Assembly (NCBI GenBank): GCA_009649835.1
Contig: PYCK01000021.1
Location: forward strand, 1 to 6,547
Length of the DNA: 6,547 nt
Direction: 5' to 3'
Source of the DNA: Candidatus Methanocomedens sp.
Lineage (GTDB): Archaea > Halobacteriota > Methanosarcinia > Methanosarcinales > Methanocomedenaceae
Shown here piece by piece: positions 1-5,337 of this stretch. How positions within the stretch are numbered: position 1 is the stretch's first letter; each line of letters opens with the position of its first letter. The position numbers and the translations under genes were made by a program. The notes under the pieces are model-generated. The model was not told where the DNA came from. It saw only the letters and a list, made by a program, of their open reading frames with translations, and searched no databases.

Positions 1-453
1 ATTCACTCTCCATTCAAAGAACCTAAAGGAACACCCATACAACCCGCAGCCGCTAAAGGTATTGGTGGAAAAGTGGAGGTGTTTTCAGAATATGCTGAAG
101 GCTTAAAGGATGTTGAAGGATTTTCCCACATCATTTTAGTATGCCACTTCCACTTATCCGGGAAGCCATCATTAAAAGTGAAGCCATTTATGGATACGCA
201 AATGCGTGGAGTTTTTGCAACAAGAGCTCCAAGTAGGCCGAATCCAATCGGCATTTCGATAGTGCGTCTTGTTAAAATTGAAGAAAACATACTCCATGTT
301 CAAGATGTGGATATTGTTGATGGTACTCCCCTTTTGGACATTAAACCCTATGTAGGCGAATTCGATGCAAACGAGGTTTATAAGGTAGGGTGGCTTGAGA
401 AAAATATGCATAAACTTCCAACGTCAAAGGATGATGGGAGATTCATTAAATGA
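1..453 (+). CDS. trmO: TrmO (TsaA/UPF0066 family) tRNA t6A37 N6-methyltransferase, 5'-truncated by window edge
   Basis: The family methylates N6 of threonylcarbamoyladenosine at position 37 of some tRNAs, using S-adenosylmethionine, in the cytoplasm. The frame is open from base 1 and gives 150 residues before TGA at 451-453. It begins IHSPFKEPKGTPIQP, which matches the usual family N-terminus, so probably only about 10 residues and the start codon lie outside the window. The family hallmark TRAPSRPNPIG is at fragment residues 74-84, and DIKPY, another conserved stretch, is at 113-117. A GTG at 73 opens an in-frame sub-ORF but would cut off conserved sequence, so it is not the start. No frameshift is seen. 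Just after the stop (from 457) comes a structured non-coding stretch, so cotranscription with the next gene is doubtful. The family occurs in bacteria, archaea and eukaryotes, so it says little about host. Confidence 0.93.
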   Translation: MHSPFKEPKGTPIQPAAAKGIGGKVEVFSEYAEGLKDVEGFSHIILVCHFHLSGKPSLKVKPFMDTQMRGVFATRAPSRPNPIGISIVRLVKIEENILHVQDVDIVDGTPLLDIKPYVGEFDANEVYKVGWLEKNMHKLPTSKDDGRFIK

Positions 454-456
454 TCT

Positions 457-625
457 GTGCGACTCCCGATAACAGAATGTATCAGGCTTCGTGCCTTTGG
501 CACTTTGCCCTGATCCCTCCATTCAGTCGTGACTTCAGGTACACTCGAATCGCTATGTGAAATGCCCAAGCCAGACGGAAAGAATACCAAGGTGTCCGGA
601 TAAGGCTGATCAACCTGGCAGTTTC
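457..625 (+). mobile_element. Possible 5' fragment of a group II intron (domain I remnant)
   Basis: This stretch between trmO and rsgA has no convincing ORF. It begins GTGCGACTC at 457, three bases after the trmO stop, and fits the GUGYG 5' consensus of group II introns. Structure follows at once: a two-tier hairpin at 481-514, with outer arms ATCAGGC and GCCCTGAT (one bulge) and inner arms GTGCC and GGCAC around TTT. The part further on, with segments such as GTGAAATGCCCAAGCC, looks to me like bacterial or archaeal group II intron domain I, but this is recognition from memory, not alignment. No reverse transcriptase ORF, no domain V and no 3' end (AY) are present before rsgA, so it would be a dead remnant. 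The right boundary is approximate. It could instead be another structured RNA or an unrelated intergenic sequence. Confidence 0.42.
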
Positions 626-669
626 CTAAAATAATGAGAAAATCAATTTTTAATACAGATTGGTGAAAC

Positions 670-1764
670 ATGATGAATTCATCTAAAATAGATCTTGAAA
701 CAATTGGTTGGGATCTATTCTTTGAAGAGAACTTCAGTCCATACCAAATCCAAGGACTTGTTCCCGGCCGTATAACCCAGGTCCAGCGGAAGAGTTGCAT
801 TGCACTAACTGAAATGGGAGAGATCGAGGTCAAAGTATCAGGCAAATTCAGGTTCGATAATTTTGAGAAAGGAGCATATCCAGTTGTTGGTGATTGGGTT
901 GGGATTAAGAAAGAATTTAAAGATGATAAGGGCATCATCCAGGCAGTCCTTCCAAGAAGGAGCAAATTCTCCAGGAAAGTTGCCGGGAGAGTTACAGAAG
1001 AACAAATCATAGTCGCAAATGTGGATATTGTCTGGATCGTATCAGGCCTTGATAATGATTTCAACATCCAACGGATTGAAAGATACCTTACTTTGGCATC
1101 AGAGAGTGGATCAAAACCTGTGGTAATATTAAACAAATCCGACCTTTGCGATGATCCTGATGGGAAAATAGAGCAAGTGAAAAGAATCGCTCCATTTACC
1201 CCTATACATTCCTTGAGTGCAGAACTCAACCAGGGCTTGGACACCCTTAATCGATACTTAGGGAAGGGAAAGACGATAGCTCTCCTCGGGTCCTCAGGTG
1301 TGGGCAAGTCGACTATTATCAACAGACTTCTCGGTATGGACCGTCAGAAAGTGGGGCCTGTGAGGGAATCAGATAGTCATGGAAGGCACATTACGACTTA
1401 TCGTGAGATGATCATGCTTCCAAATGGCGGGATGATTGTAGATAATCCCGGTATGAGGGAGATCCAGTTATGGTCTGGAGGCGACGGTCTTAACGATGTT
1501 TTCAAGGATATTGAGGAGATTGCCCAACATTGCAGGTTCAGGGATTGCGTCCATAAAAGCGAGCCGGGCTGTGCAGTTAAGGATGCACTGGATAAAGGAG
1601 AGCTTGATCCCCGCCGATATGAACATTATTTGAAATTGAGAAAGGAGATCGAATTCCTCTCAATTAAACAAAATGAGATGGTCAGAAGCACAGAGAAGGC
1701 AAAATGGAAGAACATAGCTAAGTACGGAAAAGCAATGCGAAAACTCAAAACAGGAAAGGATTAG
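670..1764 (+). CDS. rsgA: RsgA (YjeQ/EngC) small-subunit ribosome biogenesis GTPase
   Basis: RsgA is a circularly permuted GTPase that binds the 30S subunit late in assembly and checks the decoding region. At 364 residues it is complete. In order it has an N-terminal OB-fold (about 25-100), then the G motifs in permuted order: NKSD (G4) at 155-158, GSSGVGKST (G1/P-loop) at 207-215, a G2 region RHITTY at 239-244 and DNPGM (G3) at 258-262. A C-terminal zinc knuckle has C288, C293, H295 and C301 in the canonical C-X4-C-X-H-X5-C spacing, followed by a basic helical tail. GGTGA at 662-666 precedes the ATG at a short distance; a second ATG follows directly at 673. The family is typically bacterial but is found in some methanogens, so it may be an old acquisition. 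Its AT-richer composition differs from the reductase gene further on. Confidence 0.95.
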   Translation: MMNSSKIDLETIGWDLFFEENFSPYQIQGLVPGRITQVQRKSCIALTEMGEIEVKVSGKFRFDNFEKGAYPVVGDWVGIKKEFKDDKGIIQAVLPRRSKFSRKVAGRVTEEQIIVANVDIVWIVSGLDNDFNIQRIERYLTLASESGSKPVVILNKSDLCDDPDGKIEQVKRIAPFTPIHSLSAELNQGLDTLNRYLGKGKTIALLGSSGVGKSTIINRLLGMDRQKVGPVRESDSHGRHITTYREMIMLPNGGMIVDNPGMREIQLWSGGDGLNDVFKDIEEIAQHCRFRDCVHKSEPGCAVKDALDKGELDPRRYEHYLKLRKEIEFLSIKQNEMVRSTEKAKWKNIAKYGKAMRKLKTGKD

Positions 1765-1787
1765 AAAGGAACAAAAATATAATAGAT

Positions 1788-1823
1788 GGCAGGGCATAAT
1801 ACCCTTGTATCTGCCTTTATGCC
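1788..1823. terminator. Inverted repeats between convergent rsgA and ferredoxin genes
   Basis: Two overlapping, mutually exclusive inverted repeats lie between the facing stops. GGCAG (1788-1792) pairs with CTGCC (1811-1815), and GGCATAA (1793-1799) pairs with TTATGCC (1817-1823), which overlaps the ferredoxin stop codon. Neither is followed by a long T run. The position suits a shared 3'-end signal, but archaeal termination relies mainly on U tracts, so this is only a suggestion. Confidence 0.35.
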
Positions 1824-2020
1824 AGTACTTCAAAGCTCAGTGCTTTGACCGGGCATTCCTTGACGCAAACACCGCAGGCATCGCACAGGTCGTAGTCTAT
1901 CACAACCCTGCCTTCGTTTACGGCAATGGCCCTGGGCTCATGGGGACAGCTCCTCTCGCAGGTGCCACACCCAGCGCAGACTTCCTCATTCCATACCAAT
2001 TTATTATCCTGGTTTGCCAT
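1817..2020 (-). CDS. Small 2[4Fe-4S] ferredoxin
   Basis: A 67-residue protein with two classic cluster motifs: C15, C18, C21, C25 and C46, C49, C52, C56, the first set followed by PHEPRAI and the second by PVKAL. This is the bacterial/archaeal 8-cysteine ferredoxin pattern, so it should carry electrons between soluble oxidoreductases at low potential. The two motifs are separated by 20 residues, leaving room for a short hairpin between the cluster lobes. The ATG at 2020 has GTGAGG about seven bases upstream on the minus strand, a good ribosome binding site. It lies 70 bases downstream of the tautomerase gene in the same direction and may share its transcript, though the AT-rich gap (2040-2090) could hold its own promoter. 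The redox partner cannot be read from the window; the reductase at 2416-3687 needs electrons and is one possibility, but that is only inference. Confidence 0.93.
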   Translation of the reverse strand: MANQDNKLVWNEEVCAGCGTCERSCPHEPRAIAVNEGRVVIDYDLCDACGVCVKECPVKALSFEVLA

Positions 2021-2090
2021 TTGATATCCTCACAAATGTTCTTATTACGCTCTATTGATTGTAATAATAAAAAGGTTTTCCAAATTTATT

Positions 2091-2288
2091 TCACTGCTTT
2101 TTTGACATCCGCCTGGACAGCAGTTCGCCGCCCACGCCTACATTATCAGGGTCGTTCTCGTTGATAAGGATGATGAAGGCCTGGGCGGGGATATCTGTGA
2201 CCCTGGCGGCTTCGCGTGTGAAGGATTCTACAAGGTCTTTCTTTTGTTCTTTTGACATATGGGGTCCGTCTATTGTGATTACGGGCAT
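2091..2288 (-). CDS. dmpI: DmpI-like 4-oxalocrotonate tautomerase family protein
   Basis: This is a 65-residue member of the tautomerase superfamily, small homo-oligomeric enzymes that use the N-terminal proline as the catalytic base in keto-enol isomerisation. The start is fixed at 2288: it gives MPVITIDGP, so Pro becomes residue 1 after Met removal. GAGGTG, an excellent ribosome binding site, lies seven bases upstream. The upstream ATG at 2342 would bury the proline inside an 83-residue chain and is rejected. The C-terminal half with DNVGVGGELL resembles archaeal DmpI proteins such as the Archaeoglobus one, from memory. The physiological substrate in archaea is unknown; no aromatic meta-cleavage genes are seen nearby, so a catabolic 4-oxalocrotonate role is not supported. 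It probably forms a two-gene unit with the ferredoxin downstream. Confidence 0.9.
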   Translation of the reverse strand: MPVITIDGPHMSKEQKKDLVESFTREAARVTDIPAQAFIILINENDPDNVGVGGELLSRRMSKKQ

Positions 2289-2415
2289 TGTATTACACCT
2301 CGATTTTTTGTAACTTTCTGCCACAGAGAGCACCGGGGACACATAGTGGAACTACTCTGTGCTTGTATAATCCATCATACAAATAGATAAGGATATTGAA
2401 GATATCAATTGTAAC
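2289..2415. promoter_or_regulatory. Divergent promoter region with an inverted repeat
   Basis: This 127-base gap separates the outward-facing tautomerase and reductase genes. For the reductase, TGTATAAT near 2364-2371 is TATA-box-like and would place transcription start around 2392, giving a short leader before the GTG. CACAGAG (2322-2328) and CTCTGTG (2355-2361) form a perfect 7-bp dyad with a 26-base spacer; it could be an operator or a leader stem. No clear TATA box is seen for the tautomerase. Confidence 0.4.
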
Positions 2416-3687
2416 GTGAATTATTCATTGGCAGATATTTCCTATGACGTTGTGGTGGTCGGTGCCGGGCCTGCAGGCTCCATAGCTGCAAGGCATGCTG
2501 CCATGGCTGGTGCCAGGACCCTGGTCATTGAAGAACATGCGGCATCAGGCTCACCTGTCCAGTGTACGGGCCTTGTTAGCAGCAAGACCCTTGATGTATG
2601 TGGTATTGAGCCGGGAGCCTGGGTCTACCAGAAGATCAAGGGTGCCCATATTTTCTCACCTGACGGCAGCAGCATATCCATTGGCGGGGAAAAGGTCAGG
2701 GCATTTGTGATCGACAGGAGGATTTTCGACAGGCTCCTGCTGCAACGTGCCGCAGAGGCCGGGGCCGATGTGATGATGAAGACGAAGGCAGTTGGGCTTG
2801 GACCTGGGCTAAGACCGGAACAGGGACTAGAATCTGGTCATGGATCGGAGAGAGCCAGGGGAAAGAAGGTGCTGGAAGTCATAACCAACGGTAAGAGGTT
2901 CGATATTTCTGCCGGAGTGGTCATAGGGGCTGATGGAGTGCAGGGCAGTATCGCCAGGTGGAGTGCTATTGGCCAGGTGCAGAAAGTACTGTCAGGGGTG
3001 CAGATAGAGACCGCGTATGATGTGGAGAATACCGACCATGTGGAAGTGTTCCTGGGTAGTGATGTACCCGGGTTCTTTGCATGGGCTGTGCCAGTGAGCG
3101 AAAATACGGCACGTATCGGGCTGTGTGTTGACCCTGCCAGGACGCATTTGAGCGCATATGAACACTTGAGGAGGTTCCTGCACACAAATCCCAGGATGAT
3201 GGAGCGCTCGGGAAAGGGGTGTTCTGATATGCTGGTTGGCTGTATCCCGCTCGGTCCCCAATCAAGAACGGCAGCTGATGGAGTGATTATCACCGGCGAT
3301 GCGGCAGGGCAGGTAAAACCCACATCAGGCGGCGGGGTGTATATGGGTGCCCTGTGTGCGAAGATCGCAGGTGAGGTGGCTGCAAAGGCGGCGCTGTCGG
3401 GTGATACTTCGGCAGGGGCGCTGATGGAGTACGACAGGCGGTGGCGGGAAGTTGTGGGAAAGGAACTGGCTGTGGGAATGCGGATACATAATGTGTTCGG
3501 GCGGCTGGACGACGGGGATTTCAATGAGTTGATGAGGTTTTTTGGTGAGCCTGAGGTGCTGGAGCTGATCAATACGTATGGGGATATTGACCATCCGTCC
3601 ATACTACTGGGTAAGCTGGTCACAAAGGCCAAAGCTGGCCGGATGTTGGGAGTTGGCAGGATAGCACTGCGAGCAATGATGGGGTGA
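2416..3687 (+). CDS. Geranylgeranyl reductase family FAD-dependent oxidoreductase
   Basis: A 423-residue flavoprotein of the family that saturates isoprenoid chains, in archaea typically the digeranylgeranyl ether lipids or the side chains of quinone-like carriers. The FAD Rossmann motif GAGPAG is at 16-21, with acidic E39/E40 ending the second strand. PVQCTGLVS at 47-55 contains the conserved cysteine region of archaeal members. GADG is at 171-174, the substrate-side motif FFAWAVPV with a later glycine is at 220-235, and GDAAGQVKPTSGGGVYMG, the second FAD signature, is at 294-311. The start is GTG at 2416; an in-frame stop at 2368 and no other good start upstream support it, though the ribosome binding site is weak. 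Residues about 126-150 form a Gly/Pro/Arg-rich insertion. A truncated second copy lies at 4503-4811. Which lipid or quinone it reduces cannot be told. Confidence 0.88.
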   Translation: MNYSLADISYDVVVVGAGPAGSIAARHAAMAGARTLVIEEHAASGSPVQCTGLVSSKTLDVCGIEPGAWVYQKIKGAHIFSPDGSSISIGGEKVRAFVIDRRIFDRLLLQRAAEAGADVMMKTKAVGLGPGLRPEQGLESGHGSERARGKKVLEVITNGKRFDISAGVVIGADGVQGSIARWSAIGQVQKVLSGVQIETAYDVENTDHVEVFLGSDVPGFFAWAVPVSENTARIGLCVDPARTHLSAYEHLRRFLHTNPRMMERSGKGCSDMLVGCIPLGPQSRTAADGVIITGDAAGQVKPTSGGGVYMGALCAKIAGEVAAKAALSGDTSAGALMEYDRRWREVVGKELAVGMRIHNVFGRLDDGDFNELMRFFGEPEVLELINTYGDIDHPSILLGKLVTKAKAGRMLGVGRIALRAMMG

Positions 3688-3701
3688 TGGGAAAGGTGGA
3701 A

Positions 3702-3723
3702 TTACACCCTAACATTGGTGTAA
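3702..3723. terminator. Perfect hairpin between convergent reductase and clpP genes
   Basis: TTACACC (3702-3708) and GGTGTAA (3717-3723) form a perfect 7-bp stem with an 8-base loop in the 49-base gap between facing stops. It could serve both directions. There is no long T run, so its strength as an archaeal terminator is uncertain. Confidence 0.5.
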
Positions 3724-3736
3724 AGCAATAATCCCG

Positions 3737-4369
3737 TTATTTCCAGGTGATCAGTCCTTCTCCTGGCTTCATGATCCTGTCTATCAACCCATATTGTACC
3801 GATTCTTCTGCGCTTAAAAAGAAGTCCCGGTCCGTATCCCTCTCAATGACCTCCATGGACTGGCCCGTGTGATTGACCAGGATCTGGTTAAGGTGCCTCT
3901 TGACCCTGCCCATCTCCTTTGCCCTGATCTCCACGTCCGAAGCCTGCCCTTCCGCACCACCCAGGGGCTGGTGTATCATCATCCGTGCATCAGGAAATGC
4001 TAGCCTTTTGCCGACGGTTCCTGCAGCCAGTAAGACCGCAGCCATGGAAGCGGCCTGTCCAATACAGATAGTTGAAATATTACATGAGATGCACTGCATG
4101 GCATCATAGATAGCAAATCCAGATGTCACCAGGCCCCCTGGACTGTTTATCAGGACGCGGATATCGTCCTTATTGTCCAGTGATTCCAGGTACAGAAGCT
4201 GTGCAATGACATTTTCAGCCATTTCATCATCTATCTCGCCTGTGAGGAATATTAGATTGTGATCCAGCAGGCGGGAATAAATGTCTACCAAATGTTCGCC
4301 GTGAGGTGTTTTTTCTGATACGTAAATCGTCTTAACCATCTTGTTTCCCCCATCCTCTATATTCATCAA
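3737..4369 (-). CDS. clpP: ClpP, ATP-dependent Clp protease proteolytic subunit
   Basis: ClpP is the serine peptidase of the two-ring Clp protease, which degrades proteins fed by an AAA+ unfoldase (ClpX, ClpA or ClpC). The 210-residue protein is full length. The catalytic triad is intact with the spacing of the E. coli enzyme: S108 in GQAASMA, H133 in MIHQPLGG and D182 in RDTDRDFFLSA. The axial and handle regions, DIYSRLL (29-35) and INSPGG (74-79), are also conserved. Two starts are possible: ATG at 4369 with AGGA about ten bases upstream, or ATG at 4339 (residue 11) preceded by GGGGGA, which would match the length of processed bacterial ClpP N-termini better. No Clp ATPase is in the window. 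Archaea generally lack ClpP and use the proteasome and LonB, so this gene suggests transfer from bacteria. Two dyads lie directly upstream. Confidence 0.95.
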   Translation of the reverse strand: MMNIEDGGNKMVKTIYVSEKTPHGEHLVDIYSRLLDHNLIFLTGEIDDEMAENVIAQLLYLESLDNKDDIRVLINSPGGLVTSGFAIYDAMQCISCNISTICIGQAASMAAVLLAAGTVGKRLAFPDARMMIHQPLGGAEGQASDVEIRAKEMGRVKRHLNQILVNHTGQSMEVIERDTDRDFFLSAEESVQYGLIDRIMKPGEGLITWK

Positions 4370-4371
4370 GT

Positions 4372-4437
4372 AAAATTCCTAAATGGAATTTTGGGATGAT
4401 GTACTTAATAATGTAATTTTTGTTCTTACATTAAGAA
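4372..4437 (-). promoter_or_regulatory. clpP upstream region with two strong dyad symmetries
   Basis: Directly before clpP, AAAATTCC (4372-4379) and GGAATTTT (4385-4392) form a perfect 8-bp inverted repeat with a 5-base spacer, overlapping the presumed ribosome binding site. Further up, TAATGTAA (4409-4416) and TTACATTA (4426-4433) form a second 8-bp dyad with a 9-base spacer. Nested at the same place is TTCTTA-CAT-TAAGAA (4423-4437). The region is very AT-rich and probably holds the promoter. The dyads could be operators or, for the proximal one, an RNA hairpin that hides the ribosome binding site. Confidence 0.5.
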
Positions 4438-4502
4438 ACTATCTTTTTTTGGAACTCGAGTTGAACCACAGTGCTAATCTTCTATATTGTCCACTTTTCT
4501 AA

Positions 4503-4811
4503 ACGGGTCTGATCAGCAGCAAGACCTTTGATGTATTTGGTATTGAGCCAGGGGAATATGTATACCAAAAGATCAAGGGTGCCCGTATTTTCTCACCTGA
4601 CGAGAGCAGCATATCCAATGGCGGAGAGAATGTCAGGGCATGTGTGATCGAAAGGACGATTTTCGACCGACACCTGCTGCAACGTGTAGCAGAGGCTGGG
4701 GACAATGTGATGATGAAGACAAAGGTAGTTGGCCTGGGTCTGGGACTGGACCCGGGGCCGGGACTGCAATCGAGGCCTGGGAATGCCAGGGGAAAGAAGG
4801 TTGTTTTATGA
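4503..4811 (+). pseudogene. Truncated second copy of the geranylgeranyl reductase gene
   Basis: This segment aligns base by base with about 2566-2870 of the intact gene, for example AGCAGCAAGACC at its start and CCAGGGGAAAGAAGG at its end. Translated from 4503 it covers about residues 51-153 of the intact protein with no stop or frameshift until TGA at 4809-4811; roughly three quarters of the residues agree by eye. The FAD Rossmann motif (residues 1-50) and everything after about residue 153, including the second FAD signature, are missing. No start codon or ribosome binding site is in place. Just after KKVV the similarity is lost; an AATGGCAAATTC stretch at 4810-4821 may match the AACGGTAAGAGGTTC part of the intact gene after a small deletion. 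Changes such as G to E and I to N suggest relaxed selection. It is best read as a decayed duplicate; a bacterial-style functional small protein is unlikely. Confidence 0.85.
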
Positions 4812-5179
4812 ATGGCAAATTCCTGCCCACATTCTTTCTTACGCTTCCCTGCCGCCCCTCTTGCACTTGACAGGCTGCCGACCATGGGGGTGCAGACAGG
4901 GAGCAGGTTGTTTGATGTGGGTTAAAGGGTGAAAGGGTATATTTAGTCAACGACCTCGTTTTCGAAAAACGGGGCATTATGGCGTGGGTGCATGCCCCAT
5001 CCTATCGTTTTTTGTTTTTTTGGCTTTTATCGGCAAAAATGGGCACGAAAATAGTGAGAGTGGCAACTTTCAGTATTTACAATCCCTAATAACGTGTGGG
5101 ATATAAAATTCCATATGCTTGTGAAAATCAGCGAGTTTTGATTCTGAGATCATATAACTATGAACTCTTTATGAAGTGA
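4812..5179. other. Gene-free stretch between the pseudogene and the cassette region
   Basis: About 370 bases without a supported gene on either strand. The first part (4812-4930) is moderately GC-rich and may contain further decayed reductase sequence, but I could not align it with confidence. A terminator-like hairpin lies at 4963-5020. From 5021 to 5179 the DNA is AT-rich with no clear ORF, tRNA or repeat. Confidence 0.6.
4963..5020. terminator. Two-way terminator-like hairpin
   Basis: GGGGCAT (4971-4977) and ATGCCCC (4992-4998) form a perfect GC-rich 7-bp stem. On the plus strand the T-rich run TTTTTTGTTTTTTT follows at about 5007-5020. On the minus strand GTTTTTCG follows the stem at once, as in an intrinsic terminator. 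A lower arm, CGAAAAACG with CGTTTTTTG (one mismatch), can extend the stem across an internal loop. It would end transcripts leaving the cassette genes on the minus strand. Confidence 0.6.
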
Positions 5180-5274
5180 GCATAACGTTTTGAGCATATG
5201 CGACGTTGCGACCGAAGGAAACAATGTCCTGTAGAGCAAGGGCATAAACCCGTAGCGTATATGCTGTGTTAGGC
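5180..5274. repeat. attC-like integron recombination site 1
   Basis: This is a 95-nt imperfect palindrome. The outer boxes are GCATAAC (5180-5186, one base off RYYYAAC) and GTTAGGC (5268-5274, exact GTTRRRY); they pair at 6 of 7 positions. After a short unpaired spacer, AGCATATGCG (5193-5202) pairs with CGTATATGCT (5256-5265) through one G-T wobble, and ACG/CGT continue the stem past two unpaired bases at 5254-5255. GTTGCGACC follows at 5205-5213. This is the organisation of attC sites: R boxes, unpaired central spacer, inner stem with extrahelical bases, variable loop. It shares its flanking motifs and length with the site at 6235-6328. On the minus strand it lies 63 bases after the membrane-protein stop, where a cassette attC belongs. 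Confidence 0.75.
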
Positions 5275-5337
5275 GCTGTAAATCTGAAGTACTTACACAT
5301 AATAGTCGATTTTTTAGTTATTATAGGAATTTACCTT

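Noticed and set aside
378..1322. Long minus-strand open frame opposite trmO and rsgA
   Set aside because: It lies antisense to two genes with clear family motifs, and its own translation shows no recognisable domain; it is a coding shadow.
1805..2164. Plus-strand frame overlapping the ferredoxin
   Set aside because: It is opposite the eight-cysteine ferredoxin and part of the tautomerase and has no motif or ribosome binding site.
2289..2342. Longer tautomerase starting at 2342
   Set aside because: It would place the catalytic proline at residue 20; the 2288 start gives Met-Pro and has GAGGTG just upstream.
2838..3632. 264-codon minus-strand frame opposite the reductase
   Set aside because: Antisense shadow of a GC-biased gene with all FAD motifs on the other strand; its composition is Ser/Pro-rich as expected of a shadow.
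4503..4811. Reductase fragment as a functional small gene
   Set aside because: No start codon with ribosome binding site, neither FAD motif, and substitutions at normally conserved positions.
4499..4977. Minus-strand frames and short plus-strand frames in and after the reductase fragment
   Set aside because: They use frames other than the one that aligns with the intact reductase and show only low-complexity Pro/Arg/Ser sequence.
5021..5179. A third attC-like site left of the first
   Set aside because: AACGTG at about 5092-5097 recalls the box, but no matching arm and no GTTRRRY partner are found at suitable distance.
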